Shown in pieces: positions 26,066 to 39,424 of a DNA stretch of 64,000 nt; within the stretch, counting starts at the first letter, position 1, and each line of letters opens with the position of its first letter. The DNA comes from Doris montereyensis (taxonomy: Eukaryota; Mollusca; Gastropoda; Nudibranchia; Dorididae): contig JAXRKP010001018.1 of NCBI GenBank assembly GCA_037039925.1, forward strand, positions 66,001-130,000, written 5' to 3'. A model generated the notes under the pieces. It worked only from the letters and a program-made list of their open reading frames with translations. It did no database searches and was not told the DNA's origin. The translations under genes were made by a program, and so were the position numbers.

Positions 26066-26830
26066 CATTACTACTTCTACTACTGCTACTACCACTACCA
26101 CTATTACACCTACTGCTGCTTCTACTACTTCTACTTCTCCTACTTCTCCTACTATCATAATACTACTGATACTACTACTTCTACTACTGCTACTACCACT
26201 ACCACTATTACTTCACCTACTGCTGCTTCTACTACTTCTACTTCTCCTACTTCTCCTACTATCCTACTAATACTACTGATACTACTACTTCTACTACTGC
26301 TACTACCACTACCACTATTACACCTACTGCTGCTTCTACTACTTCTACTTCTCCATAATACTTCTACTACTACTTCTCATAATACTACTGATACTACTAC
26401 TTGCTTCTACTACTTCTACTACCACTACCACTATTACACCTACTGCTGCTTCTACTACTTACACCTACTTTTCCTACTTACTCCTACTATCTATAATACT
26501 ACTGATACTACTACTTCTACTACTGCTACTACCACTACCACTATTACACCTACTGCTGCTTCTACTACTTCTACTTCTACTTTTCCTACTATCATAATAC
26601 TACTGATACTACTACTTCTACTACTGCTACTACCACTACCACTATTACCTACTGCTGCTTCTACTACTTCTACTTTTCCTACTTCTCCTATCACAATACT
26701 ACTGATACTACTACTTCTACTACTGCTACTACCACTACCACTATTACACCTACTGCTGCTTCTACTACTTCTACTTTTCCTGCTATCACAATACTACTGA
26801 TACAACTACTTCTACCACTACTACTACTAC
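26066..26830. repeat. CTA-type higher-order repeat, unit about 105-115 bp
   Basis: About seven copies of a complex unit made of CTA, CTG, CCA and CTT triplets, each containing 'actaccactaccactattac' and 'ctactgctgcttctactact'. Copies differ by small indels. Confidence 0.9.
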
Positions 26831-26874
26831 TTCTAATAAATACTGTTAAATAATTTGTAACATAAAAAAATTTT

Positions 26875-26970
26875 TTCTCTTATCTTTCATCTTGCTCTTT
26901 CCTCTTAATTCCTCCTGAGATCACCGCAAATGGAGGATGGGGTGCACCTCAAACAAACAAACAAACTACT
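26875..26970 (-). repeat. Interspersed repeat R3, copy 6
   Basis: Complement orientation: 'ttatctttcatcttgctctt', 'cctcctgagatcaccgcaaa', 'ggatggggtgcacctcaaac', ending in (CAAA)n. It interrupts the CTA repeat field. Confidence 0.65.
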
Positions 26971-27717
26971 ACTGCCCCTATTCTAGTACCTACTGCTATA
27001 CTATTACTTCTACTACTATTACTACTACTACAGCTGCTGCTATACTAGTACTTATACTACTACTACTACTACTACTGTGATAACATACTCTCTACTACTA
27101 CTACTACTACTACTGCTGCTGCTATACTAGTACTACTACTACTACTACTGCTACTACTACTGCTGCTATACGACTACTACCACTGCTTCTTCTGCTGCTA
27201 CTACGACTATTACTACTGCTAATACTACTTCACCTACTGATGCTCCTACTACTACTATAACTACTACTACCACTACTACACCTACTGCTGATACTAGCCA
27301 TGCTACTATAACTACTACTACCACTGCACCTACTGCTGATACTACTACTACTTCAACTACTACACCTACTGCTGATTACTAATACTACTATAACTACTAG
27401 CTACTACTGCTGCTGCTACTACCACTACTACGGTACTGATTAAAGTACTACTAGTATAACTACTAATACCACTACTACACATACTGCTCCTCATTCTTCT
27501 ACTACTACTACTACTGCTACTATGACTACTACTAATACTGCTAGTACTGCTGGTACTACTACTACTACTACTTCTACTACTACTACTGCTGCTACTGCTA
27601 CTTCTACTACTGCTACTACTTCTACTACTACTACTACTACTACTGCTGTACTCCTACTACTGCTACTGCTACTACTACTGCTACTACTACTGCTACTACT
27701 ACTACTACTACTGCTAT

Positions 27718-27778
<61 letters not shown>

Positions 27779-27810
27779 GCTACTACTACTACCACTGCGC
27801 TGCTACTACT
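26971..27810. repeat. (CTA/CTG)n trinucleotide tract
   Basis: About 840 bp of imperfect (CTA)n with CTG and CCA variants, purest at 27700-27780. A 131-codon Leu/Thr frame is an artefact. Confidence 0.95.
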
Positions 27811-27904
27811 ACATTATCCCAAACTGGCTGATGCCACGGCTCTGCCCGCTAACGGTACTGAGTCTTCACATGTTTGGTCTAATTCTCATTCTGCACTCCA
27901 ATTT

Positions 27905-28035
27905 AAATGCATGTTAAGTACCCTTACCAAGGAACACAAACTTTGACCCAGCTTTCCAAGAATTTGAACCTGGGCACCGACGGCCCCAAGTCTGGGCACC
28001 TAAGCACTGGGTTATCCACCACAGACAGCAAAGAT
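27905..28035 (-). mobile_element. SINE family C, second copy
   Basis: Minus strand: 'ggataacccagtgcttaggt', 'gcccaggttcaaattcttgg' B-box-like block, 'gtcaaagtttgtgttccttg'. Matches 880-1045 in layout. Confidence 0.5.
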
Positions 28036-28913
28036 GGCTATTCATTCTGCCACTGCGGCGCCATAATGGACAGGTGACTCCTTTCTTACACTACAGATGA
28101 TGATAAACACCAGTTGAGTAAGTGACTAAGCCAGATCTACCCCCACCAAGGAAGACAGAGCAAGCACATGACGTTTGTTTGGTCATAAGTCAGACAGCAG
28201 TGAATGAGGAATAAATGAAGTTCTACCAGTTCTAGGCCTACACACTTACTTATATGTACTTATACTTATAGGCATCACACAGTGAGATGTCTGAAGGAGA
28301 AAGAGATAAGGTTAAGAGTTAGAGAAAGTTGTTAGGGGTGAGTGAGAGGAGAAGAATGAAGAAAGGAAGACGGTGATAATAAGAAGAATGAGTGAGAAGG
28401 GAAGGGGGGGGAATTGGGTAGGTAGGAGAGGTCAAGAAAAAGAGGAAAGGAGTGAAGGCACTAATAGTATATAATACTTGAATAGTAGATGTAGATTTAG
28501 AAACAGGAAAGAGAGAAAGACGGAGGTGTGTGTTGTGGAATGGAGATATAAAGAGAAATGCAGATTTAGGCAGGAGAGAAGGGATCAATCAAGAATATAA
28601 AAAAAATGTTTTGAAAAAGATACAATAAAGGTGTGAAAAGTATATGAATGTCTTTTCTTTTACATGTTCCCCTTCTGTGGACTAAGTAGAAATACATGTA
28701 GATGCATATGTAATAACGTTAGCATATTATATGATAATAATAACGATAATTATAATAATACAAGTAGTAATCCATTATGTAATAATAATTATTATTATAA
28801 AATGATAATAACAGTAATTACCACAGTACAAGGCAGATATCTTAAATGAAATAAGAAGATTATTGTCATTGTCAGATAAAATCAATGAAGAATTCCAACT
28901 CAAATCTCTCTAA

Positions 28914-29001
<88 letters not shown>

Positions 29002-29900
29002 TACTGAGTTTGTTGTTCTTTCTTCGCCAAACAGAACCTGTTGTCACTACTAAGAGTAACACATATTTTGCATGAAGGTTCTAAATGATCCTAAGAAGAT
29101 CGTTTTCATCTGAGAATTAGTTCTACCATACATCATGTTTATTCATTGAAAATTTCATTGATTCCCCGTCTTTGTGACTGAGTAGAATTTTCATTGACCT
29201 AAGCCGCTATTTTTGAACAGCTTGATTGAAAAGTTGGAATAGTAGGCCGACCCTTCACACCTACCCATTAATCTATTAATATCTATTTATAAATCTATGC
29301 ACCTACCCGAGTAACCTCAGTATCGAATACTACTCCAGTGTAATAATCGTAGGGCCTACTACTTGGCATCACCCCTGGGCGTAACCACAGAACAGTTTTA
29401 GTGTTACAACAGCGTAACAAACTTGTTTACGATCATCATTCACTTTTTCCTTTCTTCTCTTTTTTTTTTCATGACTTCACCATGAAACTGAGCAAACGTT
29501 GATTGATAATTTTAAATAATTAAATAACACAGCAAAAGGTAAAAGAAACGAAATCAGGAAATTTATGTTTCACAGTTTCAGAGTAACCTAATATCTAACA
29601 AGGGCGTGAATTGCATTTGTTTTCTTTTGGGGGTTGGTGGGTTATCGTTGTATGGGTTAGTCGTTTTGTTGGTTGTTGTTTTTGTTTTGTTTGTTTGAGG
29701 TTGTTTTGTTATTTTGGGGGTTTTTGCGCGCAGGGTGGGGGTTTTTGTTATGGCAGAGGAGAGGTTATTCTAAAAGCTAGTTCTGGATGCGTTTCGATAT
29801 AAGTAACAGTTTGTTTGCTGTCACATCTACCCTTAAAGGCAAATCAGACCCCATACATGTGACCATACGTAAGAAAGAGCGTGTGTTTGTGTTTTGAAAA
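28036..29900. other. Intergenic stretch with a (TA)n tract
   Basis: No gene found. (TA)n at 28913-28994. A purine-rich block is at 28290-28600 and a G/T-rich low-complexity block at 29610-29760. Small open frames here have no recognisable features. Confidence 0.5.
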
Positions 29901-29904
29901 AAAT

Positions 29905-31165
<1,261 letters not shown>

Positions 31166-31169
<4 letters not shown>

Positions 31170-31547
31170 GAATATATATATGCAGTGTGTGTGTGTGTGT
31201 GAATGTGTGTGTGTATCTTTTGTGTAGTAGTAGTCATTCACCATTTGAGGTGTGTAGAACTTGAAACTTTCTTGAACTCAAGGGGGTCGAAACGACATAA
31301 TAATGTAATAAATGCATGTAGTGAGAATTAGAACCAGACTTCACATTCTTATATATCAACAGTTTACTAGAAACACCACGAATGACACTAATATTGTAAA
31401 TAGAGAAGAATAGGTATTTGTGTGTGTGTGAGAATGAGAATTAGAACCAGAGACTTCACAGAGAGACAGACAGACAGACAGACAAACAGAGAACAGAGAC
31501 ACCTGTCCTTAATAATGATGCAGGGGGGGGGGGTGATAGAGAAGAGG

Positions 31548-31578
<31 letters not shown>

Positions 31579-31841
31579 TCAGTTGGTTGGGTTGTGACTT
31601 TGAATTGATTTATCAATGGTGAACTAAATAATCGGCGTGTGCATTAAAAACAAGAAGCAAACAAAAAAAACAACAACCAGACAACAGCTTCCTGAAACCG
31701 AATAGACAAACAACACATTATGATTCTAGTATTCTTATGTTCATAAAAAAAAGGATGTTGTTGATAAATTGAAATTATGAATAGTAGTAGTGAACGGTTG
31801 CGGGTTTAAGGACGTCATGAGAATAAAGAAAGCAATGAAAC

Positions 31842-31873
<32 letters not shown>

Positions 31874-31924
31874 AAGAGATTGGGTTGGCAATGGGGAAAG
31901 ATAAGAGTATTAAGACTGCTAGTA
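31166..31924. other. Spacer between the two duplicate copies
   Basis: Contains (GT)n at about 31183-31215, a short (GACA)n at 31463-31482, (GA)n near 31555-31578, and (AAG)n at 31846-31877. 'gagaattagaaccaga' occurs twice (about 31323 and 31435). No gene. Confidence 0.5.
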
Positions 31925-32640
31925 AGTGGTTTTAATTTTATTGTCACTCCTTTACCAACGAGATCGGTCTCTGCCCTGACAGTTATTGGTTGGAGGTTTC
32001 CTTTGCCTTCACATTACACATCAAATTGATTACACATTTCACCTGTCAATAAGCTTAGACTACGTTCACAGTTTGATACACACAGGAAATAACCTACCTA
32101 TGTCGTTAGTATGTTTTATTTAGTTGGCCGTTTGACCTGAAGTCGAGTTGTTTTTGTTTTCATTTTTCTCCTTTCTTTCGCTTTGATAAAGTTGTGGCCA
32201 ACTACATCCTCGGAAGATGTGTGTGTGTGTGTGTGGTGGGGGGAGATGGGGGTCTACAAATTACAATGTATGCACATCGTACAATGTATGTGTGTTATTT
32301 TGTCACAGTTTGATACACACAGTACGTGTCGTTGTTATTTATGATGAAGTATTATTAATACAGTAGTAGTGGTGGGGGGTAATAGTAGTGGTGGTTGTGG
32401 TGTTATTTTGTTGTTGTAGCAGTTATTAATAGTAGTAGTTAACTCGGTTGGTAAAACGCTTTCTTTTCATTACAACAAGGCGATGTGTGCCGACGCAGGT
32501 CACGGGTTCAATTCCCATGGCCAAGATTGTGTTTCTGTTTGTTCCTTGTGTTTGTCTAGTCTGTATTCCTAAAGGGCTTTGGTATAATTTGATGTCATTT
32601 AGCTTTCTCTTTCCTTACCTCACCTTTTGTCAGTAATAGC
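31925..32640 (+). repeat. Tandem-duplicate copy B, ordinary sequence
   Basis: The uncorrupted partner of 29905-31165, about 2.0 kb downstream in direct orientation. Its right part is an intact-looking SINE family B copy. Confidence 0.85.
32440..32625 (+). mobile_element. tRNA-derived SINE, family B
   Basis: Head 'aactcggttggtaaaacgct', B-box-like 'cacgggttcaattcccatgg', tail 'cctaaagggctttggtataa' and 'tttgatgtcatttag'. Followed by (GTA)n. Confidence 0.8.

Positions 32641-32700
<60 letters not shown>
32639..32700. repeat. (GTA)n microsatellite
   Basis: About 20 perfect triplets directly behind a SINE tail. Confidence 0.95.
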
Positions 32701-32924
32701 TTTTGGTATGGTTGAAAGTGGTGAGAAGAGCAAAAAAGTCTTAACTGTTATTTCTTGTTCTACAACACCAACCATCCGTGATGTCTACACACATAAAGTA
32801 TCATGTAAAAAAAACACATTTGACACATTGTTCACTTAGTTTTTTTCCCTATCATTATCACTGTGCCATATTAATACATATTGTTGATGTTGTTGTGTAG
32901 TTTTTTATTCAAATGGAGAAGAGG

Positions 32925-33072
<148 letters not shown>

Positions 33073-33323
33073 ATGAAAGAAAAGAAAATGTGTCCTTTAG
33101 CAAAATCATGAAATATGAGAATTATGTTTTCTTATAACAAGTAACACATTGTAATTGAACGTGTGGGTGTATCATAATGACAATGACAGAGAGAGAGAGA
33201 GAGAACAAAATCAACCAATTTCGACAAAAATAACAAAAGTATGACATAAATAAACAACATATTTTTGCTCATAATACATATATCATACGCATCAGGTGAC
33301 AGATGTTGAAAATAATGATATCT

Positions 33324-34796
33324 CTAAACAGTAGGTAGATCTGTGCTATATCCAAATATTTCAAAATCCATGGCGTACTTCTCCAAAATCTTGGCCATCA
33401 CCGCTTTGGGAAGACCTTCGTAGTCTCTTCTCATTGACTTCAATTGCTGTGCTCGGCCATTTTTACGATCCAGTGGGAATTTCCGTACTTGTAATTTCAG
33501 TTCTTTGATTATCGTCGTTTGGTTGTAGTCGGGGAGATTATCGGGCAGAGCGGCGTGGGACGAAAAGTAACCGATTTTACGAAAGACTTCCCATAATCGG
33601 AAAGCCAACTCTTTTTGACTGAAGCATCTGTAAAAGAATTTGTACCAACGCATGCCGTGGATTTGATAGTTGAAGATTGTCATGTCGATCATGTGAGTTT
33701 CTTGCCTAGACAATCTGTCATGTTCCGTGAACACCCACTGAAGGTTTGTTGACTTGAGAACGTAAAAGGAATCTTCTCGAAACGTTTCCACTTTGCCAAT
33801 AAAGGCAGGTTCGTATACGCACGGATTGCAAAGCTCGTGCATCGGAGTCCAATGCTCGTCGAAAATCGGAAGCGTGAAATCGATAAATTCGCGGAATGTA
33901 ATCGATTTCGGACATTTATTGACCGCCCCTGTAGTTTTCATTTCCAGTCCAATCGTTGACCAGTAGTCGATTAGAAAGAATTTTTCTATGTACGATGCCC
34001 ACAGGCGTTCAAGAGGATGGCGAACGAAGAGAATTCGCTTCGTCTTCAACACGATTTTTCTATCCTCATCTGATTTCCATGTATGTCTCGGCAGGTTGAA
34101 ATGGCTAGTGTAACGAATGTCATACTTTGAAATCTGGAATGGAGATTTAATGTCAAGATACGCCAGCTCTTTGGTGTTCTTATTCAAAAAGGAAAATATT
34201 TGCTCCCAGTATATGTTGCCTGCCTTAGGTACTTTGCAGTAAGTGAGGTTATACTTGAGAAGAACGTAGAGAGAAGAATCCACGGAATGAGCCAGTTTGA
34301 ACCGGTTACATTGACTCCGGGTGTGTTGCAAACGTTTGTCCATTTCTACTATTACAGCCGTCAAGTTGGGCAAAGGTTTAGGGGGCGGGGGAGGTGGAGC
34401 TGGTGGTTTGGGCGGAGAGGCTGCAACTTCCGCTTTCACTGCCGACTTGTTCTGAGGAGATGCTGCCGCGCCGGTCCCCGTGTTCCCGTCGGGTGATACG
34501 CGGACTGCCGCGGCGGGTCTGGTGATGAGCAGCTGAGCAGGAGCAGGAGCGGGTGCGGCTGGAGCAGGAGCTGGAGCGGCTGGAGCAGGAGCTGGAGCGG
34601 GAGCTGGAGCAGGGCTGGAGCTGGAGCGAGCTGGAGCAGGTGGGACAGGAGCAGGTGGAGCTGGTGGAGGTTTCGATTCGTTAAACGATGGGATGCGGAG
34701 TTCCAGTGTTTCTACGATGACAGGAATGGAGGAATCTTCGAATGGTCCTAGTGGCAAACGGTGTAGCGGTTCTAACAAAGCCCTGTCCACTCGCAT
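33324..34796 (-). CDS. Sulfotransferase coding exon 3 (stem and catalytic domain)
   Basis: Starts after acceptor 'gtgtttacag' with ATGCGAGTGG. The upstream ATG of the longer open frame lies in the intron. It holds the Pro/Ala stem, both PAPS-binding motifs and the whole sulfotransferase domain, and ends at TAA. A nested open frame on the same strand and one on the plus strand are shadows. Confidence 0.93.
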   Translation of the reverse strand: MRVDRALLEPLHRLPLGPFEDSSIPVIVETLELRIPSFNESKPPPAPPAPVPPAPARSSSSPAPAPAPAPAPAAPAPAPAAPAPAPAQLLITRPAAAVRVSPDGNTGTGAAASPQNKSAVKAEVAASPPKPPAPPPPPPKPLPNLTAVIVEMDKRLQHTRSQCNRFKLAHSVDSSLYVLLKYNLTYCKVPKAGNIYWEQIFSFLNKNTKELAYLDIKSPFQISKYDIRYTSHFNLPRHTWKSDEDRKIVLKTKRILFVRHPLERLWASYIEKFFLIDYWSTIGLEMKTTGAVNKCPKSITFREFIDFTLPIFDEHWTPMHELCNPCVYEPAFIGKVETFREDSFYVLKSTNLQWVFTEHDRLSRQETHMIDMTIFNYQIHGMRWYKFFYRCFSQKELAFRLWEVFRKIGYFSSHAALPDNLPDYNQTTIIKELKLQVRKFPLDRKNGRAQQLKSMRRDYEGLPKAVMAKILEKYAMDFEIFGYSTDLPTV

Positions 34797-37700
34797 CTGT
34801 AAACACAATGTAAAACATCATCATTAATATGGCGTACAGCCAGCAAATTATTAATAATATACGCTTATTACTGATGTCAATAGTAGATTACTGAATGCAT
34901 AATAAATGATGAATGCTCAGACAACATAATGTTGAAATCTCGTAGGAACAGAGCCCAGACAAATACGAAGTAACAGACAGTAAAAAAAATAATTTTTGGG
35001 CACCAACATAACAGAACCTGCTCCCTCCGCGTCGGCACCCATTGCCTCGTAATGAGAGTGAGAGGGATCACAACCAACCAAGCCAACTACGTTCCGAAGT
35101 GATAAGTACCGACACGGAGGTCGCGGGTTCGATTCTGTCGGTGCCCAAAGATTAGTTCACGTCATTATTCATCACTGTTGACCCGTCCCTTGCCTCACTA
35201 TAATTTGTATTTGAATTGAAAACATGGAATTTAGCTGCTGTTACGTCACATTACGTCAAGACAAACTTGGTTGCAATTGCAATCATGGCGGTTTACTCTT
35301 TAAGGGTTTTTTTTTTCCACGGTAAAAAGGGTGGAAGTGCAACTCAAACGAATGGAGGGGTGGCGGGGGGCGGAGGGGGGGGTGGTTAATGACAGCTGTC
35401 ACAGAAAGGCAAGAAAAAAACGATAATTTGTTTTTCTTTTTCCATCCTGAAAGTCTCATTCTTCGTTTCAATCGTCCTATTATATTTGAACCATGCTGTA
35501 AAATATCCAAAATTAGCTATATTGGGCTGACTTACTCATTTTTAAAAAAAAAACAAAAAACAACAACTCTGCTTTATTGTGCAAAGAGATAATTCTAGTA
35601 GTACATGGCTCCTCTGAAACCAGACACATAAAAGTGAATTCCTTCTCGCCTCATGGGTTCCCTGACTGCCACTCTCTTAACTTCGGTTGCTACTAAGTTG
35701 CGGGTTGCCAGTACACATAAAAGTGAATTCCTTCTCGCCTCATGGGTTCCCTGACTGCCACCTCTCTTAACTTCGGTTGCTACTAAGTTGCGGGTTGCCA
35801 GTACACATAAAAGTGAATTCCTCTCGCCTCATGGGTTCCCTGACTGCCACCTCTCTTAACTTCGGTTGCTACTAAGTTGCGGGTTGCCAGTACACATAAA
35901 AGTGAATTCTTTCTCGCCTCATGGATTCCCTGACTTCCACCTCCCGTAAAATCGGTTGCTACTGAGTTGCGGGTTGCTAATACACATGATATTATTGTTA
36001 TTTTAATGGATGGAGTCCTAAATTAGGCAACTTAACACTATCATCAGCTTTCTTATTTCATGTAGTTGTCAACTGATCGAACTTTGACATTCATTGGGGG
36101 TCGTCTTCCTAATACATAATATATTAAATGAATGTCCATGATTATCAGTCATCAGTGAGATGTCACATGTCACCGTTGCCGGCTTTCGGCTATCTGAGGC
36201 TTAGTAAAAGTGATAGTCGCCGTTTTAAGGGTTATTTATGATTTTTTAAAAAAACAACTTTGAATTGATTTTACCCACATCCACAACTAAGGTGATCACG
36301 GGATTTTGGGTAGGATTTTTAACTTTGCCCGTACTGTCTTGTAAACGGCCAAGAGATATCTTTAACATGCACAGAGTATTGTGATATACACACGGGACCT
36401 CTTTTTTTTATCGTCCTTGCCCCTGGATTATCATCTCCACTCTTTCCAAGTTCAATCTGACTAAAGAAGAAGAGGGGGAAAAAGAATGAAAAAGAAGACC
36501 AAGAGCAAGAAAAAGAAGGAAGAGAAGAAAAAGGAGAAGAAAGGGTAAAGTAATATTTTAGATCCAACGGCAAGGCATATTATTATCTTTCTTATCTGAG
36601 GGGGGGGGGGGGATAAAAGCAACAACAAAAAACAACTCACAGCAGTGTAAAATGTAAAATTTAGCCAAGTCCAAACTTTATTTGACAACGTTTGGAGAGG
36701 AAATTTTGCACCAAAATAAATAAAGGTTTGATCTAATCGCTGTTGCCGTTAAATACGATGTGGTCATTTTTTCGCCTCATGCTATACAAGAAATGCTTTT
36801 CACATTCTTGAAAGTATTTTGTTGTTTGGACACCGAATGTCGGATGTGAGTTTGACAATTTGTTTACGTTCCAAATGTAGGTCTGACTTTGTCAATGAAT
36901 GATTTTCACGTGTGTGGTCTGTCTCTGTCAATACCTATTATCACACATGGCCAGCACTGGTATGTGTGACTTTACCGAGAGCACATAATTTCAATGGCAT
37001 TGAAGTGTTACTTCAGGACAGAGACAACGAATAGCCAGGGAGACCCTGACAATATTTTATCGACCTACACGTCTGTTTTACAAACAACATGAAACACATC
37101 CTTCGCAAGATCCCGAGAAACGTTTTCAATGGACCAATAGCGGACTCAACTCCACAGTCTGAAGATCAAGAAACTCAAGAGGGAAAAGTGTAAACTCGTT
37201 TAGTTAGTGATATTACTGCATGCTGACTATACCGTTTCAAAAAGAATTTAGATTATCAGAAAGAAAAAAAATATTTGTATTTATTAATAGAAAAAAGAAA
37301 GAAAGAAAGATACAAAAGTTCATTTATTCCCTATGCAAGAAGACTGCTGCAAACAGCACAGACGATGACAATGTTCCTCTTATGTCCACCTACAGTCAAA
37401 TGCGTGTACTTTTCTGTTACATAAGTAAGAATATCTGAATGCGAATTTCATTTGTAACTTGACAGTACAACTGTCTACGATCGAGTGATTTTTTTTCCCT
37501 TTGCCATTCCCATCACTTACTGCCCTTTGTGTGCCTATTCTAGATCTAGTTTTGTTTTAATGTTTATATTCAAATTTGTTTGTAGCTTTGTAAAATTGTA
37601 TCAAGTCACCAAGTCAATTTTTTCTTCTGAGATCAATAAAAATTATCGCATCTATAATTTGCTTCTAGTAACTATAAAGAAAGAAACCAACAAAAAAAGG

Positions 37701-38951
37701 CCAGGAGACTTTTGAATTCGTTGTTACATTAATTGAGTGTCTAGGTTTCAGTCATCAAACTTATTAGCACCATCTAGCTCTCGTTATCTCCAATGGAAGT
37801 CAGGTTTGACACTAGAGAAACTGGGAAATTAGAATGCAATTAAAAAATTAAGTCAGATATCCAACTGTGTATGTATTATAATTATCTCTAACCTTGTCTA
37901 AAACTTACAGTTCCGTCAGCCACCACAGGAAGTTGCCATTCGGTGTCGTCAGCATCGTCATAGTAATCTACAATGAGAAACACCTTGTGATGAGGGATGT
38001 TGAAGTAAGTTCAGGTATGATGAGATATGTTTTAAATCAAAGTCAAGTATAACATATCAAAGTCAAGTATAACATGAGCTTTGAAAGATGATAAATAATT
38101 ACCCATGTATATGAATTAACACTACACCATGAGAAACATCTTATGATGAGGTATGTTTTAAATCAAAATCTAAATATAACATGAGCTTTGAAACACGATA
38201 AATAAATATCCATGTATAAGAATTAACACTACACCATGAGAAACATCTTATGATGGGGTATTTTTAAATCAAAGTCAAGTATAACATGAGCTTTGAAACA
38301 CGATAAATAAATATCCATGTATAAGAATTAACACCACATTATGAGAAACATCTTATGATGGGGTATGATGAGGATAAATAATTATGTATATGAATTTGAG
38401 AAAATCTTATGATGAGGTAAAATCAAGTATAACATGAGCTTTGAAAGACGATAAATAAATTCTTATGATGAGGTATGTTTTAAACATGTATAATGAGAGA
38501 CGATAAATAAATTTCATTATAATGAGAGACGTCTTATAATGAGGTAAATTAGAAATCAAAGTAAAATGTTTGAGTTTTGAAGCACGATAAATAGTAAAAT
38601 AGATAAATAGATAAATAAATAAATACATAAATTAATTGATGAATGAATAAATAATCGAATGAGTAAATAAATAATAGTTAATAACTCACATATCTGTGCA
38701 GCCTATATTTTAGACTGAAAGGTTTTCTTATGCCCATGAAAAAGACAAGACAATGACTAGCGCAGTGTTCTATAGACAGGTCACACAAGCTAGACACACC
38801 TTTACATTTACAACTTGCAACCTTTACAATTCACATGTAAATTTATTTAATTTGTACCGTTTCCGCTGGTGGTAGCATATAAAATGATCGTTAGAAATAA
38901 AATGGTGGCGGCATACACAATCTTCTTTAGTGATCTCCACCGTCGAAGCAT
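33324..38951 (-). CDS. Golgi carbohydrate sulfotransferase, HNK-1/CHST8-14-like family
   Basis: Predicted type II Golgi enzyme transferring sulfate from PAPS to a glycan; the acceptor cannot be told. Three coding exons join in phase: 38858-38951, 37909-37967 and 33324-34796 (541 residues). Residues 1-31 are a basic start and membrane anchor (MLRRWRSLKK, then IVYAATILFLTIILYA). Residues about 93-192 are a Pro/Ala-rich stem. The 5'-phosphosulfate motif 'CKVPKAGNIYWEQIF' is at about 236-250. The 3'-phosphate motif 'RILFVRHPLERLWASYIEKF' is at about 303-322. The first coding exon has an acceptor (tttgacag) eight bases before the ATG, so a 5' UTR exon is expected upstream. The catalytic domain looks intact. 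Molluscs have large families of these, so a one-to-one vertebrate orthologue is unlikely. Confidence 0.88.
34925..35150. mobile_element. Head-to-head pair of SINE family B copies
   Basis: A minus-strand copy (about 34925-35090, with the complement of 'gacgcggagggagcaggtt') meets a short plus-strand head (35091-35150, 'gacacggaggtcgcgggttc', 'gattctgtcggtgcccaaag') at their 5' ends. In the intron between coding exons 2 and 3. Confidence 0.7.
35151..35621. other. Intron sequence without recognised features
   Basis: Part of the long sulfotransferase intron. Contains a G-rich run at 35360-35384 and short A/T runs. Nothing coding. Confidence 0.5.
35622..35985. repeat. Minisatellite, about 89-bp unit, four copies
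   Basis: Four copies of a unit containing 'acataaaagtgaattccttc', 'tcgcctcatgggttccctga' and 'gttgctactaagttgcgggt'. The first three are nearly identical and the fourth is diverged. Confidence 0.93.
36258..36420 (-). mobile_element. SINE family A, 3' fragment
   Basis: 'gattttacccacatccacaa', 'tgtcttgtaaacggccaaga' and 'gcacagagtattgtgatat' are the complement of the family A tail. Confidence 0.75.
36421..37900. other. Intron sequence, mostly unique
   Basis: Sulfotransferase intron. Purine-rich block at 36465-36545 and a G run at 36599-36612. No exon found. Confidence 0.5.
37909..37967 (-). CDS. Sulfotransferase coding exon 2
   Basis: 59 nt between acceptor 'ctcattgtag' and donor gtaagttt. 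It encodes an acidic luminal segment (YYDDADDTEWQLPVVADGT). Its phase links exon 1 to exon 3. Confidence 0.8.
37995..38600. repeat. Degenerate minisatellite, about 100-120 bp unit
   Basis: About five imperfect copies containing 'agtataacatgagctttgaa', 'gataaataaatatccatgta' and 'gagaaacatcttatgatg'. Later copies are shortened. Lies between coding exons 1 and 2 of the sulfotransferase gene. Confidence 0.85.
38858..38951 (-). CDS. Sulfotransferase coding exon 1 (signal anchor)
   Basis: 94 nt: 31 codons plus 1, ending before donor gtacaaat. It encodes the cytosolic tail and transmembrane anchor. Too short to appear as a long open frame, but phase and topology fit exon 2. Confidence 0.8.
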
Positions 38952-39234
38952 GATACTTCCTGTCAAATGAAATGACAAAATGAAGGTAAAAACAATTTGA
39001 AAGTAGAAATAACATCAATAATAAGTATGTACACAGTGTGCTTTGTTAGTTGCGTTACAAAGGTGCCAGAGATTCATGCTTATCGCTTTGACCTTTTTAA
39101 CGACCTTGGGTTTTTTTTTTAAAGCCTTTAATTTCATTAACTATTTTATGATAAAAGGATATTATAAATAGAGTACTTTGCTCGTTCAACAAATGCACGT
39201 TCATGTACTATGAAAAAACCCAAACCCGTCCTCT

Positions 39235-39424
39235 ATTCAGTTACACCATGCACAGAATGTTATCTTTGTGGCTAGAGACTTGAGAACAACTCTTTACTTA
39301 GCTCAGCCATGTATTTTAAATAGAGATTTGAAATAGACTTTAAAGCCATGTGCGTCATTACATAAAGCGTTGTTCTCAAGTCTCTAGTCACAAAGATAGC
39401 ATTCTGTGCATGGTGTAACTGAAT
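39235..39424. repeat. Long hairpin, 62-bp arms
   Basis: Arms 39235-39296 and 39363-39424 are inverted repeats matching at 59 of 62 positions, with a 66-bp loop. Arms begin ATTCAGTTACACCATGCACA. It lies about 280 bp upstream of the first coding exon of the sulfotransferase gene, perhaps in its first intron. Could be a small fold-back element. Confidence 0.85.

Noticed and set aside
34200..34496. Plus-strand 98-codon frame
   Set aside because: Antisense to the GC-rich stem and catalytic domain of the sulfotransferase, with no recognisable features.
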